In this document: one piece after another, positions 18,256 through 27,832 of the stretch | Numbering within the stretch: position 1 is the first letter of the stretch | Layout: every line of letters begins with the position of its first letter | Assembly (NCBI RefSeq): GCF_001434405.1 | Contig: NZ_AZFT01000030.1 | Location: 17,606-81,605 of the forward strand | Length of the DNA stretch: 64,000 bases | Direction: 5' to 3' | Source of the DNA: Ligilactobacillus apodemi DSM 16634 = JCM 16172 | GTDB taxonomy: Bacteria; Bacillota; Bacilli; Lactobacillales; Lactobacillaceae | The notes under the pieces: model-generated | What the model saw: the letters and a program-made list of their open reading frames with translations, nothing else | Told to the model about the DNA's origin: nothing | The model's database searches: none | Position numbers and translations under genes: made by a program

Positions 18256-19757
18256 TTATTCAAAACGAGCACAATACTCAGCCAAATCTTTTGCGGTCAA
18301 ACTAGCAGGCGTTTTAGCCGTTAAGATTTCGGCTAAGGAACCGGACGATCTGGCCCCCATTTTTACCTGAACCCGGACCGATCTCAATGATCCAATCGGC
18401 AGCTTTAATGATGTCAACGTTATGGTCAACCACGACTAAGGAATTTCCTTGCGCCACCAGTTTTGCAAAAACATTTAACAAGCCCTTGATGTTATCTGGG
18501 TGAAGCCCGATCGAAGGTTCATCTAAAACATACAAAACGCCCGTAGTTTCGGTGCGTAATGTCCGCGCCAACTGGATCCGTTGCAATTCCCCTGTCGATA
18601 ACGTATTTCCTGCCCGAGCTAGCGTTAAATAATCCAAATCTAGCTCTAATAGTGGCTTTAACTCATCATCAAAATCGTCAAAGATCGTCTGCGCCATCGG
18701 CAACATTTCTTGCGGTAAACCAGCTAAAACTTGTTGTTTATAGGCTGACAATTCGGCTAAGGTCAATTCTGTTACCTGCGCTAAGTTTTTGCCTCCAGCC
18801 ACTTGTTTTAACAACTCCGGGCGTAAGCGTGTCCCGTGACAAGTCGGACACGTTGAATAATGGAAAAATTCACTGATCTTTCTTTGAGCACGCTCACTTT
18901 TACTTGTTTTAGCCGATTCTAACACAGCTTCATGGGCATTTTCGTACAGAACATTGAAATCATGAAAAACTCGGCCTGTCCCCGAGTGCAGATCCATTTT
19001 ATATTTCTTCTTGGGACCATGTAAGACAAATTCTTTTTCCTTGGCCGTCAATTCTTTATAGGGAACATCGGCTCTGATCCCCGCTTGTTCGGCAACTTTA
19101 GGCATAAAGTTTCGCCCGGGTAGCCGCCAGGAAGCGATCGCCCCGTCATTTAACGATAAATTTTCATCAGCAATCAATTTATTTTCATCTAACTGGCGCA
19201 CTTCACCCGTTCCTTGACAAGTTTCACAGGCACCTTGGGAATTAAAGGCAAAATCTTCGGCACTAAACGCATAAAATTCTACTCCACAAGTCGGACACGT
19301 TACTTTCCCTAATTCGTCATCGCTTTTGCTCATTGCTTGGGCGATCTTTAAGCTTGGCTCTAATTGGTGCCCATTAGGACAAAGTGGACGACCCAAGCGT
19401 GAAAAGACTAAGCGTAAGACATTTAATAACTCACTCATCGTCCCCACCGTAGCTCTTTGCGACGGAATCGTCGGGCGTTGACGTAAAGCCAAAGCCGAGG
19501 GAATATGTTTAACACTTTCCACCTGTGCTTTATTTCCCAACTTGATTCAGCGTCTAGTGTACGTTGATAAAGCTTCCAGATAACGACGTGAACCTTCTTC
19601 ATATAAGATCCCCATTTGCTAAGGAACTTTTTCCTGAACCAGAACCCTCTGAGATCGCAACAAAGCTGTTCAACGGAATCTCAACGTCAATGTTTTTTAG
19701 GTTGTGGACTTTAGCACCTTTGATCTCAACTTTAGTTGGAAGTTTTGACTGTTTCAT
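18256..19757 (-). pseudogene. UvrA-like excinuclease subunit, N-terminal half, frameshifted
   Basis: GGGGGAAAATAG precedes ATG 19757, which opens [15 protein letters not shown] and a P-loop ([10 protein letters not shown]). Frame errors and a stop near 19560-19620 separate this from the long frame 18314-19540 (GNKAQVESVKHIPSALALRQRP, two CxxC zinc sites, LSTGELQRIQLARTL, VLDEPSIGLHPDN). A further shift near 18345 disrupts the end; the corrected frame closes at 18256. The second ABC cassette that every UvrA needs is absent. It resembles the shorter UvrA2-type paralogues linked to drug transport rather than housekeeping UvrA. Non-functional as read. Confidence 0.88.
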
Positions 19758-19808
19758 CTATTTTCCCCCATTTATTGTTTAGCCTTATTTTACCAAATTA
19801 CGCCAAAA

Positions 19809-19844
19809 TAAAAACGGACCTGGCATAAACCAGATCCGTTTTAA
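19809..19844 (-). terminator. Terminator of DUF308 gene
   Basis: AAACGGA-CTGG and CCAG-TCCGTTT form the stem, followed by TTTTTATTTT on the minus strand. Confidence 0.85.
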
Positions 19845-19861
19845 AATATATAATCTATGTT

Positions 19862-20389
19862 TTAGAATGCTTGCACGATCTTGATGATCCCGACTAAAAC
19901 TAAGTAGAATGCAAGTAACAAAACAAGGGTTGAAGCTGCGATCAATGGATTAAACAATAACACGATCCCGATCAAAAGTGCAAAAATGTTCAAGATAACT
20001 ACTGCGATGTAGTAGCCACGATTCATTTGCTTGAAGTAGCTTGCTGTAGAAATTTCAGCGATCGAATCAAAGATGAACCAGAACGCAAAAATGTAGGCTA
20101 CAACAACTGCTGCGGCGATCGTTGCTGCTTTAAAGATGAAGAGTAGACCTAAGATAATGTCAACGATCCCCATAAATAAAAGCCAACCGGAGTTTTCACC
20201 GAATAAATTGCTAATACCTTTACGGAACCATAGTTCATAAAGACCTTTAAGTAAAGCTGCGATCCCAATGCAGATCGAAACGAACTCTAAAGTTCTATCA
20301 GGGTTCATGTAAGCCGCTACCCCAGCAATGACTAACACGATCCCAACTACTAAACTAAACCAGTCAAAGCTGCGTTTTGTTTTTTCCAT
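19862..20389 (-). CDS. DUF308 (HdeD-like) membrane protein
   Basis: This 175-residue protein is made of six closely packed transmembrane helices in pairs, the pattern of HdeD/DUF308 proteins (LVVGIVLVIAGVAAY, GIVDIILGLLFIF, LIGIVLLFNPL). HdeD of enterobacteria is tied to acid resistance, but the role in lactobacilli is not established. ATG 20389 is chosen because AAGGTGG lies 9 bp upstream; the upstream start at 20428 has none. It is monocistronic, downstream of ackA in the same direction. Confidence 0.85.
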   Translation of the reverse strand: MEKTKRSFDWFSLVVGIVLVIAGVAAYMNPDRTLEFVSICIGIAALLKGLYELWFRKGISNLFGENSGWLLFMGIVDIILGLLFIFKAATIAAAVVVAYIFAFWFIFDSIAEISTASYFKQMNRGYYIAVVILNIFALLIGIVLLFNPLIAASTLVLLLAFYLVLVGIIKIVQAF

Positions 20390-20473
20390 AATTGAAAACC
20401 ACCTTAATAAATAAAGATTTATATTCAATTATTGACTATAGCACTAAAATTTACTATTGTCACCAAAAAGCCC

Positions 20474-21670
20474 TTATTTTGTTAACAAACTCCACACATG
20501 TTGCGCGATCATATACTCTTCATCGGTTGGGATCCGCATGACAGTCACACTGGAATCTGGTCCGGAAATGATCGTCTTTGCGCCGCGTTTTTTATTTTCG
20601 GTCTCGTTGATCGTTACGCCTAAGTAAGCTAATTTTTTCATGATCTCTTCACTTGTTTCTGGTGAGTTTTCACCGATCCCACCAGTAAAGACGATGCCAT
20701 CAACACCACCCATTTCAGTGATGTATTGGCCAACGTAACGTAAAATACTGTTATAAAAGAGTTTGATCGCAAGGATCGCCCGTTTATTTCCTTGTTCAGC
20801 TGCTTCTTCAACATCGCGCATATCGGCTGAAACCCCAGAAACACCTAGGAAACCGGACTTTTCATTTAAGAGATAGACCATATCAGACATCGATTTGACG
20901 TTTAGCTTTTTCATAATGTAGTTAGCTAAAGAAATGTCTACGTCACCTGCACGTGTTGCCATTTGGATCCCACTTAACGGGGTAAAGCCCATTGACGTAT
21001 CAAATGATCTACCATTTTTTACCGCTGTGATCGAAGCACCGGCCCCTAAATGACAAGTGATCAATTTAAGCTCTTCTAGCGGGCGTCCCATCATTTCAGC
21101 AGCTTGATGTGCAACGTATTCGTGGCTGATCCCGTGTGCCCCATAGCGGCGAACACCGTATTTTTGGTACCATTCGTAAGGCGTACTATACATGTAATTT
21201 TCTTCTGGAAGTGTTTGATGAAACGCCGTATCAAAAACTGCTACTGATAAGGCATTTGGCAAATATTTCCGGAAGGCCTTGATTCCGTTTAAGTTAGCTG
21301 GATTATGCAACGGAGCTAATTCTGCCAATTTTTTGATCTTGTCGATCACTTGGCTATCAACGACAACTGGACCAGTGAAATATTCACCCCCCGCTACGAC
21401 ACGGTAACCTACCCCTTTGATCTCATTTAAGTCATCAACTAACTTCAATTGCTTGAGAACTTTTAATAATAATTCGATCCCTTGCAAGTGGTTGGTGATC
21501 TCATGTTTTAATTCATATTTTTCATTATCACCATACTTAACTTTGATTTGCGAACCGGGGATCCCGATCCGTTCAATGATCCCACTCGCCAAAGTTTGAT
21601 GGTTTTCGTTATTGAACAGCTTAAATTTTAAACTTGAGCTGCCGGAGTTGATAATCATTATTTTTTCCAT
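20474..21670 (-). CDS. ackA: Acetate kinase
   Basis: AckA interconverts acetyl phosphate + ADP and acetate + ATP, the ATP-yielding end of the heterofermentative and pyruvate-oxidising routes. The 398-residue sequence has the acetate kinase signatures INSGSSSLKFKLF at the start and the later GYRVVAGGEYFTGP, the catalytic Asp region SVAVFDTAFHQTLP, and FTGGIGENSPE near the C-terminus. It is monocistronic. A near-consensus cre lies about 77-90 bp upstream of the start, consistent with CcpA control known for ackA in Firmicutes. Confidence 0.97.
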   Translation of the reverse strand: MEKIMIINSGSSSLKFKLFNNENHQTLASGIIERIGIPGSQIKVKYGDNEKYELKHEITNHLQGIELLLKVLKQLKLVDDLNEIKGVGYRVVAGGEYFTGPVVVDSQVIDKIKKLAELAPLHNPANLNGIKAFRKYLPNALSVAVFDTAFHQTLPEENYMYSTPYEWYQKYGVRRYGAHGISHEYVAHQAAEMMGRPLEELKLITCHLGAGASITAVKNGRSFDTSMGFTPLSGIQMATRAGDVDISLANYIMKKLNVKSMSDMVYLLNEKSGFLGVSGVSADMRDVEEAAEQGNKRAILAIKLFYNSILRYVGQYITEMGGVDGIVFTGGIGENSPETSEEIMKKLAYLGVTINETENKKRGAKTIISGPDSSVTVMRIPTDEEYMIAQHVWSLLTK

Positions 21671-21746
21671 AATATTTTCGCCTCACTCTTAAAACGTTTA
21701 TCTAAGTTTATTATATTATTTCCATTTTATCCATTCAATTTAGAAA

Positions 21747-21760
21747 TCTAAGCGCTTACA
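21747..21760 (-). promoter_or_regulatory. cre site upstream of ackA
   Basis: On the minus strand TGTAAGCGCTTAGA matches 13 of 14 positions of TGWAARCGYTWWCA. Position upstream of the promoter is typical of CcpA activation of ackA; activation is inference. Confidence 0.6.
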
Positions 21761-21845
21761 CATTTATGGTTATCATTCGGAAAAACTAATAATAATCAAC
21801 GATTGCACGTTTTTTAAATTTTTTTATAAAATCTTACTTTTATCT

Positions 21846-21877
21846 AAAAAAAGGCCCGTTGACTAACAGGCCTTTTT
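21846..21877 (-). terminator. Terminator of the ula operon
   Basis: AAAAAGGCC-TGTTAG-TCAACGGGCCTTTTTTT forms a GC-rich stem with a T run on the minus strand, 4 bp after the ulaF stop. Confidence 0.9.
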
Positions 21878-21880
21878 GCA

Positions 21881-22597
21881 TCAATGTGACTTAGATTTAG
21901 GATTATTTTGGCCGTAATAAGCATTTTCACCGTGTTTACGATAGTAATGCTTATCTAACAAGTATTGCGGAACTCTTTCTTGGTCAGGATTCAACTGCAA
22001 GGTGTGATAAGCCATTTCCGCACTGACTTCTAACACTTTTGCATTATAAACTGCCTTACTTGCACTTTCACCCCAAGTAAACGGCCCATGTTGCCGGACT
22101 AAAACGGCTGGAACTGCCATCGGATCAAGCCCTGCTTTTTCAAAGGTCTCAACGATAACCTTTCCTGTATTTGCCTCATATGCTTCCGTGATCTCTGCTT
22201 CACTCAAAGCACGTGCCACCGGAACATCTCCATAAAAGGTATCCGCATGGGTCGTACCCAAAGCAGCGACACTTTTACCAGCTTGTGAAAATGAAACTGC
22301 CCAAGGTGAATGAGTGTGCACGATCCCACCAACATCTTTAAAATGACGGTATAAATATGCATGCGTTGGTGTATCACTGGATGGGTTCATCGTTCCTTCG
22401 ACCACGTTACCATCAAGGTCACACACGACCATGTCTTCAGGTGTCAATTCTTCGTAATCAACGCCCGATGGTTTGATCACAAAGAGTCCTTTTTCACGAT
22501 CAATTTGCGAAACATTGCCCCAAGTAAAATTGACTAAGTCTAATTCTGGGAGACGCATGTTTTGCTCATATACTTCCTTTTTTAATTCGCTTAGCAT
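21881..22597 (-). CDS. ulaF: L-ribulose-5-phosphate 4-epimerase
   Basis: The enzyme turns L-ribulose 5-phosphate into D-xylulose 5-phosphate, delivering ascorbate carbon to the phosphoketolase or pentose phosphate route. The class II aldolase/adducin fold shows the metal-binding HTHSPWAVSF motif, the SSDTPTHAYLYR loop and RQHGPFTWG. The 238-residue length matches AraD/UlaF. It is the last gene of the ula operon, 18 bp after ulaE, and its context rather than its sequence distinguishes UlaF from AraD. Confidence 0.93.
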   Translation of the reverse strand: MLSELKKEVYEQNMRLPELDLVNFTWGNVSQIDREKGLFVIKPSGVDYEELTPEDMVVCDLDGNVVEGTMNPSSDTPTHAYLYRHFKDVGGIVHTHSPWAVSFSQAGKSVAALGTTHADTFYGDVPVARALSEAEITEAYEANTGKVIVETFEKAGLDPMAVPAVLVRQHGPFTWGESASKAVYNAKVLEVSAEMAYHTLQLNPDQERVPQYLLDKHYYRKHGENAYYGQNNPKSKSH

Positions 22598-22615
22598 CTA
22601 TTTTCCTACTTTCTT

Positions 22616-23488
22616 TTAAATGACTGGGCGTTGCTTGATTTCAAGTTCAGCAAAGATATCATCGAAAAACTGCTTAGCTTGGGCTGTTTCTTGACAAGGA
22701 TCACCTGAGGTTTCTTGAGACCATAATTCGATCGTATAGGTACCTGAATAGCCTAAGCGTTTGAGTGTTTTTAACAACCCCTTAAAATCAACACAACCAC
22801 TACCAAAGGCGACATTTTTAAATTTCCCCTTAGATGTCTCGGTGACTGGAAGTGTATCTTTTAAATGGATCGCAGCGATCAAGTCAACGTGATCTTCCAG
22901 ATCTTTTGGCACTGCATCCCCTGACCAAGCCGATAAATTACCTAAATCAGGATATGCTTGTAACCATGGACTCTTGATCTGCTTTTTAAATTGCGCAATA
23001 TCGGTTAAAGTGTTGATAAATGGATCATCCATCGTTTCGATCGCCAAAGTGATCTGGGCAGCAGCAGCGATCTCAACACATTTGCGTAAGTTTTCAACAT
23101 AGTATTCGCGCGTCAAAGCCGATTTTTCTTCGTAAAAAACATCATAGCCTGCCATTTGGATATTTCTGATCCCTAATTTTCCTGCTAAGATCACCGCTTT
23201 TTGGAAAATTTCCAGTGATTTTTGGCGGATCTTAGGATCAAGTGAACCTAACGGATAACGGCGATGCCCACTTAGCATCATCGTGTATAATGGGATCCCT
23301 GTAGTCACGATCGCTTGTCTAACTTCGGCGATCTTTTCTTCGCTCCAGTCAAGGCGACTTAACCGCTCATCACTTTCGTCGATCGAAAATTCAACAAAGT
23401 TAAACCCAAGTTCTTTGGCACATAATAACCGCTTTTCCCAGGAAATATCTCGTGGTAGTGCTTTTTCATAGATTCCAAGTGAGATCAT
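22616..23488 (-). CDS. ulaE: L-ribulose-5-phosphate 3-epimerase (L-xylulose-5-P 3-epimerase)
   Basis: A 290-residue TIM-barrel of the AP endonuclease 2/xylose isomerase-like family. It converts L-xylulose 5-phosphate to L-ribulose 5-phosphate after UlaD. Family motifs include the MMLSGHRRYPLGS stretch, metal ligands in AIETMDDPF and YPDLGNLSAW, and AIHLKDTLPVT. It lies 15 bp after ulaD and 18 bp before ulaF. Confidence 0.94.
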   Translation of the reverse strand: MISLGIYEKALPRDISWEKRLLCAKELGFNFVEFSIDESDERLSRLDWSEEKIAEVRQAIVTTGIPLYTMMLSGHRRYPLGSLDPKIRQKSLEIFQKAVILAGKLGIRNIQMAGYDVFYEEKSALTREYYVENLRKCVEIAAAAQITLAIETMDDPFINTLTDIAQFKKQIKSPWLQAYPDLGNLSAWSGDAVPKDLEDHVDLIAAIHLKDTLPVTETSKGKFKNVAFGSGCVDFKGLLKTLKRLGYSGTYTIELWSQETSGDPCQETAQAKQFFDDIFAELEIKQRPVI

Positions 23489-23503
23489 TTAGGCACACCT
23501 CCG

Positions 23504-24145
23504 TTATTCACCCCAAATGCGCTTGATTTCGGCTTGGAAATCATTAGCTGCTTGTAATGGGTCTGGTGCTTGAGTGATCGCACGACCAGCGATAAAGGTA
23601 AAGACATCAATACCTTCAAATAGTTTAAGGGTATCAACACTTAAACCACCTGTTACCGACACTCTAAAGCCCATATCGACTAATTTTTTAACCTTCTCAA
23701 GATCTTTTTGTCCCCATGTTTCGCCGGCTAACAAGGCATCACGACTTTGGTGATAGATTGCTTGTGAGATCCCGGCATCTAACCATTGTTGGGCTTGTTC
23801 ATAAGTCCAGTCACCGTAAAGCTCAACTTGGATCTCAGAAACTTCTTTGGCTGCAGCTTCCATCGTTGGGATCGTCGCAGAACAGATACATGTCATCCAG
23901 TCAGCGCCAGCGTCAGCACAGTTTTTAGCCACTGTTCCCCCAGCATCGGCACATTTAGTATCGGCAACGATGATTTTATCAGGATATAAAGCCCGGAAAC
24001 TCTTAACGACATCTTGACCACCTTGTAAGATCAAAATCGTTCCTGCTTCAATAATATCAACTGCATCCCCCACATTTTTCAAGTCGGCTAAAGCACTTGG
24101 TAAGTCGTTATAATCACATGCGATTTGTAAGTTTGGTTTTGCCAT
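23504..24145 (-). CDS. ulaD: 3-keto-L-gulonate-6-phosphate decarboxylase
   Basis: UlaD decarboxylates 3-keto-L-gulonate 6-phosphate to L-xylulose 5-phosphate. The 213-residue OMP decarboxylase-type barrel has the DxKxxD catalytic segment (VADTKCADAGG), EAGTILILQGG near the start and the phosphate-binding TGGLSVDTLKLFEG. It follows ulaB after a 53-bp gap that holds a hairpin and probably separates high transport-gene expression from lower enzyme expression. Confidence 0.94.
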   Translation of the reverse strand: MAKPNLQIACDYNDLPSALADLKNVGDAVDIIEAGTILILQGGQDVVKSFRALYPDKIIVADTKCADAGGTVAKNCADAGADWMTCICSATIPTMEAAAKEVSEIQVELYGDWTYEQAQQWLDAGISQAIYHQSRDALLAGETWGQKDLEKVKKLVDMGFRVSVTGGLSVDTLKLFEGIDVFTFIAGRAITQAPDPLQAANDFQAEIKRIWGE

Positions 24146-24163
24146 TTAAATTCTCCCTTTCTT

Positions 24164-24193
24164 TAAAAAGAGGCTACCTAGAGCCTCTTTTTC
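24164..24193 (-). terminator. Intra-operon hairpin between ulaB and ulaD
   Basis: AAAAAGAGGCT and its partner form a strong stem followed by a T run on the minus strand. As it lies within the operon, it probably acts as a partial terminator or mRNA-stabilising end. Confidence 0.75.
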
Positions 24194-24198
24194 CCTTT

Positions 24199-24504
24199 TT
24201 ATTTGTTTAAGAAACGTTCTGGAAGTGATGATTTTTCAGTTGCTTCCGCAATTTCTTTAGCTGACATTGGATTTTTGATCCCAATAACTTCAACGCCACG
24301 AGCTGCAGCATCTTTAAACATATCAGTAAATGTTGTTGGGGTGTACACTACGTCATAGTTACGCGCTGTGTTTTTACCTTCTGAAATTGAGCAGTGATGA
24401 ATATTGGTAATTTCAAAGCCTAAACCTTCTAAAGCCTTTTGCGCTGTACGCATCATCATCAAACTTGTACCTGAACCATTTGCACATGAAACTAAAACTC
24501 TCAT
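24199..24504 (-). CDS. ulaB: PTS ascorbate transporter subunit IIB
   Basis: This 101-residue cytoplasmic phosphotransfer protein carries the phosphorylated Cys of the IIB active site in LVSCANGSGTSLMM near its N-terminus. It takes phosphate from IIA (UlaC) and passes it to ascorbate in IIC (UlaA). ATG 24504 is chosen because GGAGG sits 9 bp upstream; an upstream start at 24519 overlaps that site. The gene lies 44 bp after ulaA. Confidence 0.94.
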   Translation of the reverse strand: MRVLVSCANGSGTSLMMMRTAQKALEGLGFEITNIHHCSISEGKNTARNYDVVYTPTTFTDMFKDAAARGVEVIGIKNPMSAKEIAEATEKSSLPERFLNK

Positions 24505-24548
24505 TTTAAATACCTCCAAATTTTGTGTGTTATAAGTGTCTTTGTCTA

Positions 24549-26033
24549 CTAAGCTTGCCCTGCTTTTTGTTCTTGCAATTCAAGCCATTTATCATAATCT
24601 TCAGCCTTCAAGAAGTAACCTTCTGGATCGGCACGATATTGTAATTGTGGAATGATCACTAAGATCAAGACTACTAAACCAATTCCGACATAACCTGCAT
24701 ATTTCATCAAGACGGTGAAGAATGGCCAAACTGTTGCCCAGTCAAACATTCCGATGTAACCACCGTACTGTGCTAAACCGATCCAAGTTGCGATCAAAGC
24801 TGAACCCAAGACTTGGATGATCCCGGAAATAAATGGGAAGAGCACAGCTGCCTTGATCCCGCCACGGTTGTTGGCATAAACCGCAATCGCAGCGTTGTCA
24901 AAGAAGAGTGGGATAAAGCCGGCAACAACGATCGTAGGTGATTTTAAGACGATCAATAAGACGATCATCAAGAACTGACCTAATGAGCCCATCAAGAACC
25001 CGATCGTAACTGCATTTGGCGAACCAAACGCAAATGTTGCTGCAATATCGATTCCTGGAACTGCCCCAGGAAGTAAAGTATTTGAAATACCTTGGAAAGA
25101 TTCAGTCAACTCGGCCACGAAAGTCCGGACCCCAAGTTGTAAGATCGCTAAGTACACCGCAAACATTAAGGATGTTTCGAGGATATAGAAGACAAAACTT
25201 TGACCTTCTTCCATGAACTTAGCTTGGATGAGATAATCTGGTCCTAAAACAACTAAGATGATTCCAAAGAAGAAGAGCATCAAGATCGAAGTTGCCACCA
25301 TGTTGTCATTAAACATGGACAAGAAACCAGGTAATTCGATATCTTCTAAGCGCTTATTTGATTTCTTGCTCTTAAAGCGTTCAGCTAAGCGTGCGAAGAT
25401 ATAGATCCCAAACATCTGTTGGTGAGCGATCGCAAAACTAGCACCTTCTGTTAAGTCTTGCGTGATCCCAACAGTCAAGTTGGAACCAACTGCCCAGTAT
25501 AACCCTAAGATGACACCCATGATAAATAGGATCGGTAAACGTCCCATATCTGGGAAACAGAATAAGAGTAACCAAAATGCAGTTGCTGCTTGTTGAACTT
25601 GCACGTTACCGGTAGTAAATACTGCCCGTAACTTTGTATATTTCTTGAAACGAACGAGTAAAATGTTAAAAATAAATGCGATCAATAAGAGAAGCATTGT
25701 GTCCCCAAAAGTACGACCAAATGTTTTTTCGATCCCCGCAGTTACCGCGTTTTGTCCAAAATATGGATCGGTAACCATCGCACTTAAGTGAAATCTTTCT
25801 TTTAGTCCGACTAAGATCGGTCTAAAACTTGTAACTAATCCGACCGAACCAACGTTTAAGATCAAGTAACCTACCGTTGCTTTTAAAAAACCTGAAATAC
25901 ATTCATATAGCGGTTTTTTCAAAAGTAAGTAACCGATCAAAACGATAAACCCGATCAAAAAGGCTGGCTGCGTCAAGATGTTTTGGGCAAAATAATCCCA
26001 AATACCCATCAAGATGTTGAGTATCGCCTCCAT
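24549..26033 (-). CDS. ulaA: PTS ascorbate transporter subunit IIC
   Basis: The membrane channel component of the L-ascorbate PTS (UlaA/SgaT family, 494 residues), with about eleven hydrophobic segments and the family's conserved GLVTSFRPILVGL and AELTESFQGIS stretches. It imports ascorbate as ascorbate 6-phosphate. Neighbouring IIA and IIB genes on either side complete the permease. The long C-terminal tail (LKAEDYDKWLELQ) is cytoplasmic. Confidence 0.94.
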   Translation of the reverse strand: MEAILNILMGIWDYFAQNILTQPAFLIGFIVLIGYLLLKKPLYECISGFLKATVGYLILNVGSVGLVTSFRPILVGLKERFHLSAMVTDPYFGQNAVTAGIEKTFGRTFGDTMLLLLIAFIFNILLVRFKKYTKLRAVFTTGNVQVQQAATAFWLLLFCFPDMGRLPILFIMGVILGLYWAVGSNLTVGITQDLTEGASFAIAHQQMFGIYIFARLAERFKSKKSNKRLEDIELPGFLSMFNDNMVATSILMLFFFGIILVVLGPDYLIQAKFMEEGQSFVFYILETSLMFAVYLAILQLGVRTFVAELTESFQGISNTLLPGAVPGIDIAATFAFGSPNAVTIGFLMGSLGQFLMIVLLIVLKSPTIVVAGFIPLFFDNAAIAVYANNRGGIKAAVLFPFISGIIQVLGSALIATWIGLAQYGGYIGMFDWATVWPFFTVLMKYAGYVGIGLVVLILVIIPQLQYRADPEGYFLKAEDYDKWLELQEQKAGQA

Positions 26034-26065
26034 GGCTTTTCCTCCTTTTTATGAATAGTTGCTAA

Positions 26066-26524
26066 TTAGAGATCATATTTCTCCATTATGGCAACATATT
26101 CGTCCATTGTTGTAACCTTTTTTAAATCATCGATCAAGCCATCTGTCATTAAAAGATCTGATAGATTAGCAATATTTTCCATATGTTGTTCTGAATCTTT
26201 AGCAGCTAACATAAAGAATAATTGCGCATTCTTTTCTGGATTACCTTCTTCAAAAGAAACTTCCCCCGGCAAGATCGTAAAGCCGATCCCTGTTCCTAAA
26301 ACGCCTTCATTTTTTGAAGATGAGTGGGGCATCGCAACGCCAGGTACGATCACAATGTAGGGACCATATTCTTTAACGTCTGCGATCACTTGATCAACAT
26401 ATTGGTCGGTGATCAAATTATTTTGTTTCAACACCTCACCACTTAAGCGCATGGCTTCTTCCCAATCGCTTGGGACATGGTCGGCTAAAGCAACAAGGTT
26501 ATTTTCATAAAAGTATCGTAACAT
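26066..26524 (-). CDS. ulaC: PTS ascorbate transporter subunit IIA
   Basis: This 152-residue IIA of the mannitol/fructose type has the phosphorylated His in VPGVAMPHSSS and the following GTGIGFTIL stretch. It accepts phosphate from HPr and feeds UlaB. The gene lies between ulaG (18 bp upstream) and ulaA (32 bp downstream). Confidence 0.92.
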   Translation of the reverse strand: MLRYFYENNLVALADHVPSDWEEAMRLSGEVLKQNNLITDQYVDQVIADVKEYGPYIVIVPGVAMPHSSSKNEGVLGTGIGFTILPGEVSFEEGNPEKNAQLFFMLAAKDSEQHMENIANLSDLLMTDGLIDDLKKVTTMDEYVAIMEKYDL

Positions 26525-26542
26525 CGCTAATGTCCTCCAATA

Positions 26543-27610
26543 TTATAGGAATGATGGGAATGGAATATCGTTATCAGTTGAGAAGACATCATCAAAGCCA
26601 CGATCAAACATGAATTCTAGGCGATCTTTGTCTTCTGGATAAGTAAATTTACCCCCAACTTGCCATACAAATGGTTTGAATTTATATTGTAAACGGTCTT
26701 TTCTTAATTTCCACAACTCTGTGATTTCCTTTGGATCAGCGTAGAAGTTGGTCCAAATATCATAGTGCACTGGGATCACAACGTTTGTCTTGAGTGATTC
26801 TGCCATACGTAAGATATCGATCGAAGTTACTTTATCTGTGATCCCACGTGGGTTTTCACCGTAAGCACCTAAGGCAACGTCGATCTTGTTTTCATTACCG
26901 TGTTTAGCAAACGCATTGGAGTAATGTGAATCAGCTGCATGGTAAAGATTACCACCGGATGTTTCAAAAATGTAGTTAACTGCGATTTGATCCATATCTT
27001 GTGGCATCTTGCCGGCTAATTTTTCTTCTGGATCATCAGCGGTAACTAACGCTGTGCGGTCAAAAGCTTCCATTGCTTTGATCGTTACGGAACCAACTTT
27101 AACTTCATCACCTGGTTTAACTACGATCAATTTTTCTTCCGGTACGCCCCATTTTTTCCAAGTTTCAACTACTTGCTTAGGTCCAATAAACTTAGCATCT
27201 GGGCAGTTTTCGTTAACTGCTGCTGCCGTATTGATATCTAAGTGATCGGAGTGAACGTGTGAAACACATAAAGCGTCAACACCTTTAATTGCAAATGGGT
27301 CGATCACAAATGGTTGGTTACGTAAGTTAGGTTGTAAGTTTTGGCAACCCGACATGCGCATCATTTGGTGACCTTTACGCATCTTACCACTGCCGTGTGA
27401 TTGTTTCCCCGTACCACACCAGAGATCACATAAAATGTTAGTATCTTCGTGAGTCTTGAGCCAAATGCCGGTACAGCCTAGCCACCACATCGAAAACGAA
27501 CCTTCTTTTACCTTTGTATCTGCAATTTCTTCATTTAAATATGTGCCCCATTCTGGAAATGTTGATAAGATCCAACTTTCACGTGACACATCATTGATTG
27601 TTTTTGCCAT
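26543..27610 (-). CDS. ulaG: L-ascorbate-6-phosphate lactonase
   Basis: UlaG opens the lactone of ascorbate 6-phosphate to 3-keto-L-gulonate 6-phosphate. The 355-residue metallo-beta-lactamase-fold protein has the metal motif in SHVHSDHLD (HxHxDH), a further ligand region in [10 protein letters not shown], and the late VIPVHYDIW. It is the promoter-proximal gene of the ula operon here, behind GGAGGAAG and a cre-like box, and is divergent from a membrane protein/DeoR pair. Confidence 0.95.
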   Translation of the reverse strand: MAKTINDVSRESWILSTFPEWGTYLNEEIADTKVKEGSFSMWWLGCTGIWLKTHEDTNILCDLWCGTGKQSHGSGKMRKGHQMMRMSGCQNLQPNLRNQPFVIDPFAIKGVDALCVSHVHSDHLDINTAAAVNENCPDAKFIGPKQVVETWKKWGVPEEKLIVVKPGDEVKVGSVTIKAMEAFDRTALVTADDPEEKLAGKMPQDMDQIAVNYIFETSGGNLYHAADSHYSNAFAKHGNENKIDVALGAYGENPRGITDKVTSIDILRMAESLKTNVVIPVHYDIWTNFYADPKEITELWKLRKDRLQYKFKPFVWQVGGKFTYPEDKDRLEFMFDRGFDDVFSTDNDIPFPSFL

Positions 27611-27668
27611 AAAAGTACTTCCTCCACTTCTTCTATTCCTTTTTCTTTACGTTTATAGAATAACACCA

Positions 27669-27684
27669 TTGAAAGCGTTTTACA
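27669..27684. promoter_or_regulatory. cre-like box upstream of ulaG
   Basis: TTGAAAGCGTTTTACA keeps the TGAAARCGYT core but has one extra base in the right half. It lies 59 bp before the ulaG start, fitting carbon catabolite repression. Confidence 0.45.
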
Positions 27685-27772
27685 CTATCTTTTTATGTTA
27701 ATTTGTTACTTTTTATGTGAATTAACACAAATAACAGCAATTTTTAGCACTTTAAAAATAATTTATTGTGAA

Positions 27773-27786
27773 TGTAAACGCTTTTT
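27773..27786. promoter_or_regulatory. cre-like box upstream of the divergent membrane protein gene
   Basis: TGTAAACGCTTTTT matches 12 of 14 consensus positions and lies 46 bp before the start at 27833. Confidence 0.45.
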
Positions 27787-27832
27787 GTTATCATTTAATT
27801 AGAATATGTGAGAGAAAGGGGCTATTAAGACC

